From assembly GCF_000479335.1 (NCBI RefSeq), contig NC_022584.1, positions 1,302,001-1,366,000 of the forward strand: a stretch of DNA of 64,000 nucleotides, given 5' to 3'. A model generated the notes under the pieces. That model did not search any database and was not told the origin of the DNA. It saw only the letters and a program-made list of their open reading frames with translations. Every line of letters starts with the position of its first letter. The stretch's first letter is position 1. The translations under genes and the position numbers were made by a program. This DNA comes from Streptococcus ilei (lineage in GTDB: Bacteria; Bacillota; Bacilli; Lactobacillales; Streptococcaceae). Positions 48,764 to 58,023 of this stretch are shown one piece after another.

Positions 48764-48790
48764 AAAAAAACTGAGACTTCACTCAGTTTT
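48764..48790 (-). terminator. Terminator after the rhomboid gene
   Basis: On the minus strand AAAACTGAG pairs perfectly with CTCAGTTTT around TGAAGT and runs into further T. Confidence 0.88.
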
Positions 48791-48828
48791 CAGATAGTTT
48801 ACAAATGTGCTACAAATCCTTGGAAAGA

Positions 48829-49503
48829 CTAAGACATAAGAGCCCATGCATAAAGAAGGGTGGCTCCAGCTATATAAAGGAGCAGAGCTCCCAAGCGCCA
48901 AGTTTTTTTCACGCTATCTCGCTCACCATAGACTGGAAAGACAAAGGCTAGAATCCCTCCTCCTACCAAGCCTCCTAAGTGACCTGCCAGACTAATCCCC
49001 GGCATAAAGCTAAAGAGGATATTGACCAGGATCAATGAAGTATAACTTTGGCTCAGATACTGAATGTAGGGACTCCGAGCAATGAAGCGCAAACTGGCAA
49101 TGGCCCCAAAGATGCCGAACAAGGCGGTAGAAGCCCCAGCTGCGACGACTTCTGGAGAAAAGGTCATCACAAAAAGATTGCCCATTAAACCTGATAAGAT
49201 GTAAAGGACTAGAAAAGCTTTGGAGCCAAATAAATCCTCTGCGATTCTTCCGAGAAAATAGAGGGTAACCATGTTTAAAACAAAATGTTGCAAGCCAATA
49301 TGAACAAACATGGCAGCAAGCAAACGCCAGCTCTGACTCGGGTCTACCTGAATTTCAGCTCCTAGGACACCCCCAAAATCATAAACAGTCTGGACAGATT
49401 CATAGTTAAAGCCACGAACCAGCAACATGGATAGAAAAACGCCGGTTGTTAATAGAAGCAAGCTACTGGTCACTGGGTATTTCTTATCAAATAGTTGATT
49501 CAT
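48829..49503 (-). CDS. Rhomboid family intramembrane serine protease
   Basis: 224 residues, six or seven membrane segments. The catalytic Ser lies in GASTALFG (about 124-131), and the His in LAGHLGG near residue 173. HFVLNMVTLYFLG (His-x3-Asn) near residue 73 is the third signature. It should cleave membrane proteins within the bilayer; the substrate is unknown. The start overlaps the 5-FCL gene by 17 bp, so the two are coupled. Confidence 0.9.
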   Translation of the reverse strand: MNQLFDKKYPVTSSLLLLTTGVFLSMLLVRGFNYESVQTVYDFGGVLGAEIQVDPSQSWRLLAAMFVHIGLQHFVLNMVTLYFLGRIAEDLFGSKAFLVLYILSGLMGNLFVMTFSPEVVAAGASTALFGIFGAIASLRFIARSPYIQYLSQSYTSLILVNILFSFMPGISLAGHLGGLVGGGILAFVFPVYGERDSVKKTWRLGALLLYIAGATLLYAWALMS

Positions 49504-50032
49504 CCACTAGAACCTCCTTAACAGGGATATCATGGGGAGCAGGTGAAAAGTCTGCTTCTTGGCAAGCATAGATGGTGCTGACGGTCGCTCCGTCGAAATC
49601 TACCAAATAGCGATCGTAATAGCCTCCTCCATAACCCAGCCGATAGCCATCCTTTTGAAAGGCTACTCCGGGAACATGGATTAGGTCAATCTCCGACTTA
49701 TCTATTGCTTGAGTCCCATCCTCTGGTTCCATGAGGCCAAAGGATGTTTGTTTCAACTTCTGAGGATCATAGGCCACAAATTCCATGCGTCCTTTTGGAT
49801 AGGTTTTCGGAATGACGACCTGCTTGCCATCTGCTTGAGCTGCGTCAATCAGAATACTCGTATCCACCTCATGCGGGAAGGACAAATAGGACGCTATAAC
49901 ACTTGCTTCTTGGTAAGCTGACAAAGAGCGTAAACGCTGGATCAAGGCTTGATCGGCCCTTCGCTTGGTCTCCGACTCCAAACCTTTCATCTTCTTCAAT
50001 ACACTTTTTCGAATACTTGCTTTCATTTCCAT
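49487..50032 (-). CDS. 5-formyltetrahydrofolate cyclo-ligase
   Basis: 181 residues. It converts 5-formyl-THF to 5,10-methenyl-THF with ATP. The family motif RLGYGGGYYDRYL (about 128-140) is intact. A second ATG two codons in (MKASIRK) may be the true start. The gene follows the deacetylase stop by 6 nt and overlaps rhomboid, so dapH, dapL, 5-FCL and rhomboid probably form one transcription unit. Confidence 0.9.
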   Translation of the reverse strand: MEMKASIRKSVLKKMKGLESETKRRADQALIQRLRSLSAYQEASVIASYLSFPHEVDTSILIDAAQADGKQVVIPKTYPKGRMEFVAYDPQKLKQTSFGLMEPEDGTQAIDKSEIDLIHVPGVAFQKDGYRLGYGGGYYDRYLVDFDGATVSTIYACQEADFSPAPHDIPVKEVLVDESTI

Positions 50033-50038
50033 CTTTCT

Positions 50039-51172
50039 TTATTGATTAGCTTTCATTTGTAAGAAAGGACTAATGGCCTTTACACCGAAGGACAAGGCCT
50101 CTTCCTTGGGACTCATCTGAGGATGATGAAGGGCATAAGGACTGTCCACTCCCAACCAGAACATGACCCCATCCACTTTTGACAAGAGATAACCAAAATC
50201 CTCTCCGGTCATCGCGGGCAGGATATCAATCAAGGTGACATCTTCTGCTTGATTAAAGAAGGTCATCAGTTCATCTGCCAAGTCTGGATTGTTTTCCACT
50301 GGCAAATAGCCCCCCTGCTTGAGTTCCAAATCTATGTCCATATCAAAAGTCGCTGCAACTCCTCTCGCAATTGTCTCAAGCCGCTTCTGGGTCAAGAGGT
50401 TCATTTCCATGGTCAGGGTCCGAATCGTCCCATGCAGAAAGGCCGTCTCCGCAATGACATTATTGGTCGTGCCCGCATGCATGGAACCAAAGGTCACAAC
50501 TGCTCCCTCGATAGGATCGACATTACGGCTGACAATGGTTTGAACCTGGGTGACAAAATAGCTGGCAGCAACCAAGGCATCCTTAGCTTCATGCGGAAAA
50601 GCGGCGTGTCCACCTTTTCCTTTAAAGGTCAGCTTCACTTCACAGGTCCCTGCAAAGAGGGTCCCCCGATTGGTCGCAATCTCACCTACCTTTAAGTCTG
50701 GTCGGACATGGAGACCGTAGAATTGATCAGGCAGCCAGTCTCCAAAGGCACCATCTTCATACATGAGCATGCCTCCGGCTTCATTTTCCTCGGCTGGTTG
50801 AAAAAGGAACAAGAGATTGTTCTTAGGCTGTTCTTGGACCAGTTGCTCCAACAAGCCCAAGGCTAGGGTCATATGAACATCATGGCCACAGGCATGCATC
50901 CGACCTTCGTGACGGGACGCAAAGTCAAGACCAGTCTGCTCAACAATGGGCAGTCCATCAATATCCGTCCGCCAGCCAATGGTCTTTTCGGGATTGGAAC
51001 CCTTCAGAAAAACCAGGATCCCCGTCCGCCAGGTCCGTTGCTCGACAAACCCTTTTCCCTCGGTGATTTCTGCAATGCGCTCCAAAAGATAGGCTTGTGT
51101 TTTAAATTCTTCTAGTCCAATTTCTGGGATTTGATGCAGGTCCCGTCGAATCTTTACTAAATCAAGTATCAT
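50039..51172 (-). CDS. dapL: N-acetyldiaminopimelate deacetylase (M20 family)
   Basis: 377 residues, M20D amidohydrolase with the metal-binding motif ACGHDVHM near residue 95 and PAEE near 131. Placed 60 nt after dapH, it is best read as the enzyme that deacetylates N-acetyl-LL-diaminopimelate in the acetylase branch of lysine biosynthesis. Related hippurate hydrolases look alike, so the context carries the assignment. Confidence 0.88.
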   Translation of the reverse strand: MILDLVKIRRDLHQIPEIGLEEFKTQAYLLERIAEITEGKGFVEQRTWRTGILVFLKGSNPEKTIGWRTDIDGLPIVEQTGLDFASRHEGRMHACGHDVHMTLALGLLEQLVQEQPKNNLLFLFQPAEENEAGGMLMYEDGAFGDWLPDQFYGLHVRPDLKVGEIATNRGTLFAGTCEVKLTFKGKGGHAAFPHEAKDALVAASYFVTQVQTIVSRNVDPIEGAVVTFGSMHAGTTNNVIAETAFLHGTIRTLTMEMNLLTQKRLETIARGVAATFDMDIDLELKQGGYLPVENNPDLADELMTFFNQAEDVTLIDILPAMTGEDFGYLLSKVDGVMFWLGVDSPYALHHPQMSPKEEALSFGVKAISPFLQMKANQ

Positions 51173-51232
51173 ATTCGTCTTTCTCTTTTGAGAAGAAGCC
51201 GAGGTATCCCCCAGCTTCCTACTTCTATACTC

Positions 51233-51931
51233 TTAAAGGTTACGCAAAGCATCCTCAAGTGCTGTTTTTTGTTGCGTCTGCTCGTCAATGGTCTTGATCA
51301 CGCGCGCAGGTACACCGGCTACCACTACATTTTCAGGCACATCCTGGGTAACAATCGCACCTGCCGCTACGACGGAGCCATTACCAACTTGAACCCCTTC
51401 GATGACGACGGCGTTGGCACCCACCAAGACGTTATCCCCGATACGAACTGGTTCTGCAGAGGCTGGCTCAATGACACCTGCAAGGACTGCTCCTGCTCCG
51501 ATATGGCTATTTTTACCAACCGTTGCACGGCCACCAAGAATAGCCCCCATATCGATCATGGTCCCCGCACCGATTTCAGCACCGATATTGATGACCGCTC
51601 CCATCATGATCACCGCATTGTCTTCAATGGTCACCTGGTCTCGAATGATCGCACCCGGTTCAATCCGGGCATTCAAATAACGCTTGTCCAGCAAAGGTAC
51701 CGCTGAATTGCGACCATCTTGCTCTACGATATAGTCTTTGTTTTCTGTTAAGTTGGCAAGAAGGGGCTCAATCTCTTTCCAGTCTCCAAATAGGACATTG
51801 CCTAGCTTTACAACGGATGCTGGAAGCTCTCCTGCCAATTCCCCTTCAAAGGTCACTTTTACGTTGGTTTTCTTTTCTGCATTGCCGATAAAGGCGATAA
51901 TTTCTTGTGCAGTCATTTTTTGTGCAGTCAT
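51233..51931 (-). CDS. dapH: Tetrahydrodipicolinate N-acetyltransferase
   Basis: 232 residues. It acetylates 2,3,4,5-tetrahydrodipicolinate using acetyl-CoA, in lysine synthesis. An N-terminal alpha/beta domain (about 1-80) is followed by left-handed beta-helix hexapeptide repeats (about 85-205). Streptococcal peptidoglycan uses lysine. The first codons contain a duplicated ATGACTGCACAA, so the second ATG (residue 6) is an alternative start. AGAGG lies upstream of the first. Confidence 0.95.
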   Translation of the reverse strand: MTAQKMTAQEIIAFIGNAEKKTNVKVTFEGELAGELPASVVKLGNVLFGDWKEIEPLLANLTENKDYIVEQDGRNSAVPLLDKRYLNARIEPGAIIRDQVTIEDNAVIMMGAVINIGAEIGAGTMIDMGAILGGRATVGKNSHIGAGAVLAGVIEPASAEPVRIGDNVLVGANAVVIEGVQVGNGSVVAAGAIVTQDVPENVVVAGVPARVIKTIDEQTQQKTALEDALRNL

Positions 51932-52002
51932 GGCGATACCTCTTGTTCTATGTAGTCAGTCCTCTAGGAAGATAGGCTACTTTTGAACTCTTTGATTTTA
52001 CT

Positions 52003-52011
52003 ATTATAGCA
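52003..52011 (-). promoter_or_regulatory. Extended -10 promoter of the dapH operon
   Basis: TGCTATAAT on the minus strand (TATAAT at 52008-52003), about 70 nt upstream of dapH; the -35 is weak. It overlaps the stop codon of the gene remnant beside it. Confidence 0.55.
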
Positions 52012-52120
52012 TAATTTGCAAGAATTCTTTCTCATCTAAAGATTTCATCAAAGCAACACGTTCTGGACCAATAGAGACAAGTAGAGAGGCCAGAATTTTT
52101 TGACAACCCCTAAATAGGAA
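52004..52120 (-). pseudogene. Possible 3' remnant of an unidentified gene
   Basis: A frame of about 38 codons, open from a TGA at its upstream end to a TAA at 52004, reads like the C-terminus of a soluble protein (it includes VSIGPERVALMKSLDEKEF). It has no start codon in a sensible place and lies directly beside the end of the paralogous cluster. I cannot identify the parent gene. Confidence 0.35.
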
Positions 52121-52140
52121 TTCTCAGATGATCTTATCGA

Positions 52141-53055
52141 TTATGATTTATCCTCAACACTCCTTATACTTTTCAAACGGAATCTTCCCCCAGTTTCATC
52201 AAAAGACATAAAGACACTCATCTTATCCCTTGTAGTATAGACGATTGTAATTCGTTTGACTCCCCCAATAGCATAATTATTATGCATAAAGTCAGGAGTT
52301 CCTAATTCTTTTACAGCTTCTGTCAACTCTAGACCTTCTTCAGATGAAGCTTGCAAAGCCTTATAGTCTTTACTTGTTTTCGTGACTTCTCCTCTAAAAC
52401 TTTTCCTAGTATAATAGGTCACACTACTGAGTTCCATAGAATCTTGTTCTTTCAGAAAATTAAGAGACAAGCGCCCTGTATCCCCGACGAGCTCATATTC
52501 TAATCCGATTCTCTGGCTACCGTCGGAGCTAGAGGACAGGTGACCAGAGACCGCTTTCCCAATCTGATCGACAATCTGCTCTGGCGTTACATTAGGTTCA
52601 TTCGCTTTTCTCACTAAAGAAATGAAATCCTCTATGGACAATTCAATTCTGTGGTCCTTGTCAATATAAGGAGAATCTTCTCCAAAAAATGTAAATTCAG
52701 TTTTTACGGATGAATCTGTTGGGAGCTTCTCAGTCTTTTTAGTGGTTGAATAGGAATCTCTTTGATGGGAAAGGTATCTTACATAGTGGAGAGCCCCACA
52801 AAAGAGACACACAATGACGACAAGACCTATCCCTAGCTTCAGGAGACCACTGCGACGAGAAAACCAGGATGCTTTGAACTGGCCCATTTGGGATGCGTAT
52901 ACTCGATCTGATCTCGAATATTTGTCTTCCTCAAATTGATCTTTGGATTCAAATACCTCTCCTTGTGGTTGACCTTCTGAAAACACCTCCGGTACTTTTT
53001 TATTCCCCCCTGGCACTTTTGACCATTCTCGTTGAATTTTTCTACCTTTTTGCAT
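52141..53055 (-). CDS. Paralogous single-pass membrane protein (cluster member 1)
   Basis: 304 residues, family not recognised. A charged cytoplasmic N-terminus starts with GRKIQREWSKVPGGNK (4-19). One membrane segment lies at about 71-92, and an extracellular part at about 93-304. The outer part holds two copies of a roughly 75-residue pattern in which a helix of the type VTPEQIVDQIGKA or ELTEAVKELGTPD is followed by amphipathic strands. This resembles BLIP/SmpA-type folds (inference). The N-terminus is almost the same as that of the next gene upstream. It is the last gene of a four-gene run with the genes at 53125, 54054 and 54811. A good AGGGAG site precedes the ATG. Confidence 0.7.
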   Translation of the reverse strand: MQKGRKIQREWSKVPGGNKKVPEVFSEGQPQGEVFESKDQFEEDKYSRSDRVYASQMGQFKASWFSRRSGLLKLGIGLVVIVCLFCGALHYVRYLSHQRDSYSTTKKTEKLPTDSSVKTEFTFFGEDSPYIDKDHRIELSIEDFISLVRKANEPNVTPEQIVDQIGKAVSGHLSSSSDGSQRIGLEYELVGDTGRLSLNFLKEQDSMELSSVTYYTRKSFRGEVTKTSKDYKALQASSEEGLELTEAVKELGTPDFMHNNYAIGGVKRITIVYTTRDKMSVFMSFDETGGRFRLKSIRSVEDKS

Positions 53056-53124
53056 TTCACTCTCCCTTATTCTCGTTTCTCAGGATGGAAGAAAACGGAA
53101 TGAGACTCCTCCTTCTCACTTTAG

Positions 53125-54036
53125 TTATTCTTTTTTATCCTTTAATTTCGTCATACTTCCCAAACGGAAAAAATCTCCATCTTGATCAAAATACAAGGTA
53201 ACTCGCATCTCATCACTTGCTTTATAGGAGATAGCAATTTGAGCCTCCGTCCCAGGTAAAAAACTGGAATAGAGCCAATCTGGTACTCCCAATTCTTTGA
53301 TAGCTTCCATCAACTCCACCCCCTCTTGACCTGGCTGAGGAATAAGAGCACTATAATCATCACTTGTTCTTTCAGTTGATTCTCTCTGGCTTTCTAGGGT
53401 AAAATACTGAATCGAATGCAGAAGGAGGCGATTCTCCTTTTCACTAAAATCAAAGTCCAGTGCTGCTTTATTATCGGTAAGGAGATACGTCAATACACTT
53501 CCTCGACTACCATCAGAGTCTATACTCACATATCCATCTCTTGCTTTTCCTAATTGGTTGAAAATATCATCCATAGTAAGGTTGGCATCATTAATTTTTC
53601 TAATGTATGCGACAACCTCCTCTATATTGATATCAATTTTATGATTTGGGTCTGTATAGCGAGAGTTTTTATTAAAAAGATTTTTAAATTCCTTATCTGA
53701 TAAACGAGCCTCTGTCCCCTTGCTTAATTTTACAGAGTGAGAATCATGCGCAGGTGATTTCACATATCGAGACACAATGTTAAAAAGGAACAAGAGGAAC
53801 AGACCTCCTAGCACTAGCTTGAAGAAAATAGAGAAATGAGCTAAGTAAGACTTCTTAAGCACACTTTTTTGAAGATTCTCTCCACCATTTCGCTTCCCTG
53901 TTTTTGCTTCTTTGACCCTGCTTGGTAGTTCCATCCTATCATTCTGCAGATTACTTTTTGAAGAGAGCTCTGAAGAGATTTTATTTCCACCTGGGACCTT
54001 AGTCCATTCTCTCTGAATCTTTCTACCTTTTTCCAT
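53125..54036 (-). CDS. Paralogous single-pass membrane protein (cluster member 2)
   Basis: 303 residues, function unknown. N-terminal GRKIQREWTKVPGGNK (4-19) matches cluster member 1 except at one position. Membrane segment at about 69-90. The outer region carries the same two-module pattern (LTMDDIFNQLGKA and ELMEAIKELGVPD as helix signatures). Both proteins end in a similar strand carrying FRL near the C-terminus. The relationship to member 1 is clear from the N-terminus and domain order, while the outer domains have diverged. GAGGGGAG lies upstream of the ATG. Confidence 0.7.
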   Translation of the reverse strand: MEKGRKIQREWTKVPGGNKISSELSSKSNLQNDRMELPSRVKEAKTGKRNGGENLQKSVLKKSYLAHFSIFFKLVLGGLFLLFLFNIVSRYVKSPAHDSHSVKLSKGTEARLSDKEFKNLFNKNSRYTDPNHKIDINIEEVVAYIRKINDANLTMDDIFNQLGKARDGYVSIDSDGSRGSVLTYLLTDNKAALDFDFSEKENRLLLHSIQYFTLESQRESTERTSDDYSALIPQPGQEGVELMEAIKELGVPDWLYSSFLPGTEAQIAISYKASDEMRVTLYFDQDGDFFRLGSMTKLKDKKE

Positions 54037-54053
54037 TCAATTTCTCCCCTCTA

Positions 54054-54800
54054 TCAGGTAAGACTTGTAATCCCTTGAGAGTCCACCTGGCTCTTTCGCA
54101 ACAAATAGCAAGAACCATCCATTATTTTAATCTCTAATAAATAAGATTTCCCCTTCTCATCCTGAAAGGATAGTTGAAATCCTTCCTGATCAGGGCTGAT
54201 TTGGCGTCGGACGAAGGATTGTAGGCCCTGATAGCTACCTAGAAGTGCTTTAAGATCCATCTTTTCTCCAGGTTCTAAGCTCTGGTAAACTTTTTCTGAA
54301 AAAGCTTTGTTCCCCTCCCGGTCTAGATTGGCTAGACTGGCGTCGATCTCTTCTAGCAGATAGCTCCCATCAGCCCCCTTGCTAAAAAGCAAACGGATGG
54401 AGGCTCCCTTTCCCCTATCGTCCCATCGATAGAGCAGGGAGAGACTGGGTTGCTTGCTTGCTGTAGATTGAAAGAGAACTTTCTCTTGGGGGTGCCCCAT
54501 CTCCTTCAGAAGGGTCTCCAGGCGACTTCCAGTCTGCTTCAGACTACCGTTTTGGTTCTTTATCGATAGAGGGAAGCGCTCGATCTGTTCCAAGGTCCAT
54601 GGCGAATCCTTTTTTTCATTCGTTTCTTTTAAGAGTCGCTCCCCTTGAAATTCTTTCGCTTTAAAAGTTGATAAGTTCTTTATTTCACTTATCGCTGTAG
54701 AACTTTTGGGTGGATGACTAAGGACCTCTAGACCCATCCCTAAGAGGAACGCTAGCAGCAGGAGACCAGGAATTTTTAGCTTCTTGATGACTGTATCCAT
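54054..54800 (-). CDS. Paralogous membrane-anchored protein (cluster member 3)
   Basis: 248 residues, function unknown. The cytoplasmic N-terminus is short; the membrane segment is at about 9-27. The outer region has the two-module layout of the cluster (RLETLLKEMGHPQ and DLKALLGSYQGL as the helix signatures), each followed by strands. There is no lipobox Cys, so it is anchored by the uncleaved segment. AAGGAGGAG precedes the ATG, 10 nt after the upstream stop, so it is coupled to member 4. Confidence 0.68.
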   Translation of the reverse strand: MDTVIKKLKIPGLLLLAFLLGMGLEVLSHPPKSSTAISEIKNLSTFKAKEFQGERLLKETNEKKDSPWTLEQIERFPLSIKNQNGSLKQTGSRLETLLKEMGHPQEKVLFQSTASKQPSLSLLYRWDDRGKGASIRLLFSKGADGSYLLEEIDASLANLDREGNKAFSEKVYQSLEPGEKMDLKALLGSYQGLQSFVRRQISPDQEGFQLSFQDEKGKSYLLEIKIMDGSCYLLRKSQVDSQGITSLT

Positions 54801-54810
54801 TTACTCCTCC

Positions 54811-55542
54811 TTATTCGACCTTAACTAGATGATAGTGAGCATCTTTTTGGGCTTGCAAAGTGAGAAAGACGAGCCCCTCTTGTGCACGGTAGGTTAGGAC
54901 CAAAACTGTCTTTCCATCCTTACGATTCAAAAGCAATGATTGTGGCAAGCCAACCTTTTGTAAAATGTCTTCTAGTTTCATGCCAGTTTTCTCTTTCCCA
55001 CTAGCAAGACTGGTCAAGGCTGCCTTTTTCAGCTGTTTACTTTCTAAATTGTGCTTAGAGCTTGGTTGATAGCCCTGAATAGCTGTTAGATAGTAGCCAT
55101 CCTTCATATGGGTAAATTCAAATTGGTATCTATCTCGACCATCTTGTGTCGTTCCATAGCTGAGACGAAGGAGCTGCGTTCTAGCTTTTGACTCCAGCCG
55201 AGCTTGCTTGGCTCCCCCTAATTTTTTGACCAGGGTCTCCGGTGTCGTCCCCTTGGTGCTTAGCTCACCAGTCCCATCTCCTATTTTAAATTCTAGCAAT
55301 TCCTCCAAATGCACCCCAACTTCTGGTCGATCTGATTTCGCCAGGAAGTCCTGCAGATAGGCTTCTTCCTTGCTGAAGGTCACTTGCTGGTCTGAACTTA
55401 GCTGGTCTTGTGGTCTCCCAGAAGTAGCAAGCCCATATCCTATTCCCAGCATTGCGAGGATCCCTAAAATAATTCCTCTTTTTTGGATGAAAGCTAAGAG
55501 GGTCTTCAGATGTTTTCTTATGGTTTCCTTTACATTATCCAT
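54811..55542 (-). CDS. Paralogous membrane-anchored protein (cluster member 4)
   Basis: 243 residues from the ATG at 55542; a TTG eleven codons upstream is an alternative, and neither has a strong ribosome binding site. The membrane segment lies at about 22-40. The outer part repeats the cluster pattern (TPETLVKKLGGAK and KLEDILQKVGLPQ helices, each followed by strands). It is the first gene of a four-gene operon that runs to 52141, behind an extended -10 promoter and downstream of repeat copy C. Confidence 0.66.
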   Translation of the reverse strand: MDNVKETIRKHLKTLLAFIQKRGIILGILAMLGIGYGLATSGRPQDQLSSDQQVTFSKEEAYLQDFLAKSDRPEVGVHLEELLEFKIGDGTGELSTKGTTPETLVKKLGGAKQARLESKARTQLLRLSYGTTQDGRDRYQFEFTHMKDGYYLTAIQGYQPSSKHNLESKQLKKAALTSLASGKEKTGMKLEDILQKVGLPQSLLLNRKDGKTVLVLTYRAQEGLVFLTLQAQKDAHYHLVKVE

Positions 55543-55609
55543 TCTGCGATCGTATCTGTATCCCTTTCCGTCCAACTGTTCACACCTGTTTCCTTTGGCA
55601 ACATATCCT

Positions 55610-55618
55610 ACTATACCA
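55610..55618 (-). promoter_or_regulatory. Extended -10 promoter of the four-gene paralogue operon
   Basis: TGGTATAGT on the minus strand (TATAGT at 55615-55610). The promoter at 57979 has the similar core TGATATAGT. Together with repeat copy C this explains the gap between 55543 and 55899. Confidence 0.5.
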
Positions 55619-55646
55619 TAAATATCCTGTCCCCGCTAGAACAGAG

Positions 55647-55828
55647 AAGAGAGTGGGACAGAAATCGGTCATTCGTTAGAATTCGATTTCGCGGTCCCAC
55701 CTCCGCACAGTTGAGTAGGGCTGTAAAAGCTGATGAAATCAGCGTAGTAGAGCCCACTCAACCACTGCGTCTTGCTCGACAATCCAAAGACAATTAAGAG
55801 GCTAGGACTTTTGTCCCAGCCTCTTTTC
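55647..55828 (+). repeat. Dispersed structured intergenic repeat, copy C
   Basis: 182 bp, a few differences from copies A and B, same orientation. It splits the paralogous cluster into a four-gene and a two-gene block. Confidence 0.9.
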
Positions 55829-55899
55829 TTGTTTTTAGGTGAATGGATTTTTCTTCCTTCACATCTTTCAAAGAGAATGAATGAAGAGCCCCTTCTTCA

Positions 55900-56697
55900 T
55901 CATAATTTTTTTTCAGATAAAAGGAAATCTCCATCAGATTGTCTCACAAAAGTCAACCTATATTCAGAAGAACTTGAGGATTTTATATTTACTGTCATTG
56001 TAGTAACAATATCTTTAGTTTTATAGTCTTCATCTGCAGACATTGAAAGACTAGAAATAGTATGATCCTTAATCACTTCCTTGTAGGACACTCCATCCTT
56101 ACCAGTTTTAGCATCTCCCACTTTCAGTTTATCATAGTAAGATGAGGTCATAAAATCGTCCTCAGCTTCTTTATGATTCCCTAAATAATAGAGGTTTTTT
56201 AAATAGTAATTGTCCCCTTTCTTCTGAAACGTAAGGCGCATTTCACGAACAGTACGATAACTAGTCAGTGTATCATCCTGATCTTCTTGTAACTCGCCCC
56301 ATTCTAAATCAATTTTATCTTTTCTAAACGTGCCTTTCAAAGCTTTGCCATGTACATCCACAACATCTTCAATGCTTGTGCCTAAATCTGGAGTTTCGTA
56401 TGTACCAAACTCCAAATCAGCTAAATCATCAATGTTCCAAGAAAATTCTGCTTCTTCCGGATCAATATACTTACCAGCCTGATCTCGTTTTGATTCTCCT
56501 GCGTTAGCTGTTGGGTGAAGGGCTGGTTCGCTACTTTTAGCATTTGCTGCACCAAAAGAACGACCAAGAAATAGACCTGCAATGACTCCTAAGACTGCAA
56601 AAACACTAACACAAGCGATTAACAGACCTTTCCCTGGCTTCTTTTGATTACCAGTTTCTGGCACACCAAATGGTGCCTGTGATTGATTCATATTCAT
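55900..56697 (-). CDS. Paralogous single-pass membrane protein (cluster member 5)
   Basis: 265 residues, function unknown. N-terminal QAPFGVPETG (8-17) recalls the PFG repeat of the next gene. Membrane segment at about 24-45. The outer region has two modules opening with SIEDVVDVHGKAL and VSYKEVIKDHTIS. Each ends in a strand pattern like DNYYLKNLYYLG or DGDFLLSEKKL, close to DGNYYLKTVEAF and DGDFLYIGPERY in the gene at 56719. This makes the two clear paralogues. It follows that gene by 20 nt. Confidence 0.7.
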   Translation of the reverse strand: MNMNQSQAPFGVPETGNQKKPGKGLLIACVSVFAVLGVIAGLFLGRSFGAANAKSSEPALHPTANAGESKRDQAGKYIDPEEAEFSWNIDDLADLEFGTYETPDLGTSIEDVVDVHGKALKGTFRKDKIDLEWGELQEDQDDTLTSYRTVREMRLTFQKKGDNYYLKNLYYLGNHKEAEDDFMTSSYYDKLKVGDAKTGKDGVSYKEVIKDHTISSLSMSADEDYKTKDIVTTMTVNIKSSSSSEYRLTFVRQSDGDFLLSEKKL

Positions 56698-56718
56698 CTT
56701 TCATCTATCTCCTCTATA

Positions 56719-57888
56719 TTAATAACGTTCTGGACCAATGTATAAGAAATCTCCATCTGGTTGTGCTAAGAAGCGCAATGTCTTATAATCGTCACCGACC
56801 TTAAAGTTTACGGTTGCAATAACACGAGTAGAGTCATACTTTTCTCCGTCCTCAGTCATTTTTGTTTCTGTTCCAATTCGGACAACATTTGATTTATGCT
56901 TTTTCAAAACTTCTGATAGGGAAGTTCCACCTTCACCAGTTTTCTTATCTCCTGTTTTCAGATTTTTGAATTCTTTTGTACTCAACTCACGATCTGCAGA
57001 AGTATCTTCATCTTCATCGTCTGCATAGAATTCTTCTAAGTCAAAAGCTTCTACAGTTTTCAAATAATAATTGCCATCAACTTTTTCAAATCGGAAATAA
57101 ACATTCTGATGTTCAGCATTCTTTGCGCGATCCCAATAAAGAGTAAGGCTATTCTTATCATACTCTACACTGGAAGCCAATCCATAGGTTTCAACAATCT
57201 GATCAGCAGTCAACCCATAACCATCCTTGTTGGTATAACTCAAGGTAGCAAGGTCTTTAAGAGTCCAGGTGAAAACAGTCTCCTTCTTTTCTGTAATGAA
57301 GCTGTTTTTTACCTTCTTTGCTTCTTCATTAGCGAGTTCTAAGCGTTTTGTTCGATTAGCATCTGCTTGAGGCTTAGATGAATTTCCCCAGAAATAGCCA
57401 GCTCCGCCACCAATTAATCCACCAAGAAGGAGTGCAAGAAGGGAAAAGACAACAATTTTCGTCCATCCACGCTTCGGTTTTGGCTGAACATTCCATTGCG
57501 ATTGGAAGGCTTGAGGGTTCCCTTGTTGGTAGAAAGGATTGTTTTCTACCTGAGGAGCTTGGTTTTGGAAAAATTGTCCCTGCCCACCAGCTTGTGGTCC
57601 TTCTACTGGAGAAGACTGTTGAAAGGCTTGCGCTCCTGGTGCGCCAAATGGCTCATAAGCTGTTTGACCAGTTTGTGCTCCAAAAGGTTCTTGAACGTTT
57701 TGACCAGTTTGGGCTCCAAAAGGTTCTTGAACAGTCTGCCCTCCTTGTGCTCCAAAAGGTTCTTGAACGCTTTGACCAGTTTGGGCTTCAAGAGGTGGTT
57801 GAACGGTTTGTTCGTCTTTCGCTCCCAAAGGTTCTTGGACAGTTTGTCCCTCTTGTGTTCCAAAAGGTGTCTTGTCTTCTGTTGTCAT
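56719..57888 (-). CDS. Paralogous membrane protein with 12-residue cytoplasmic repeats (cluster member 6)
   Basis: 389 residues, function unknown. The cytoplasmic N-terminus (1-140) has six 12-residue repeats of the type QTVQEPFGAQTG (about 15-86), then a Gln/Pro-rich, low-complexity stretch. The membrane segment is at about 143-165. The outer part has the same two-module layout as member 5 (TADQIVETYGLAS and SLSEVLKKHKSN helices). The repeats look like a disordered binding tail. AAAGGAG precedes the ATG. It is the first gene of a two-gene operon. Confidence 0.72.
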   Translation of the reverse strand: MTTEDKTPFGTQEGQTVQEPLGAKDEQTVQPPLEAQTGQSVQEPFGAQGGQTVQEPFGAQTGQNVQEPFGAQTGQTAYEPFGAPGAQAFQQSSPVEGPQAGGQGQFFQNQAPQVENNPFYQQGNPQAFQSQWNVQPKPKRGWTKIVVFSLLALLLGGLIGGGAGYFWGNSSKPQADANRTKRLELANEEAKKVKNSFITEKKETVFTWTLKDLATLSYTNKDGYGLTADQIVETYGLASSVEYDKNSLTLYWDRAKNAEHQNVYFRFEKVDGNYYLKTVEAFDLEEFYADDEDEDTSADRELSTKEFKNLKTGDKKTGEGGTSLSEVLKKHKSNVVRIGTETKMTEDGEKYDSTRVIATVNFKVGDDYKTLRFLAQPDGDFLYIGPERY

Positions 57889-57978
57889 AATCTCTCCTTT
57901 ACTAAGAACCTTCGCCCATCATCCTCCCCACTTTTTGTGGCCATAGTTTGACGTGCAAAGTATAAATATCGTAGTTCT

Positions 57979-57987
57979 ACTATATCA
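57979..57987 (-). promoter_or_regulatory. Extended -10 promoter of the two-gene paralogue operon
   Basis: TGATATAGT on the minus strand (TATAGT at 57984-57979), about 90 nt upstream of the ATG. Confidence 0.5.
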
Positions 57988-58023
57988 TAAAACCGTCTAC
58001 TTTTCCACCTCATTCTGAGATAT

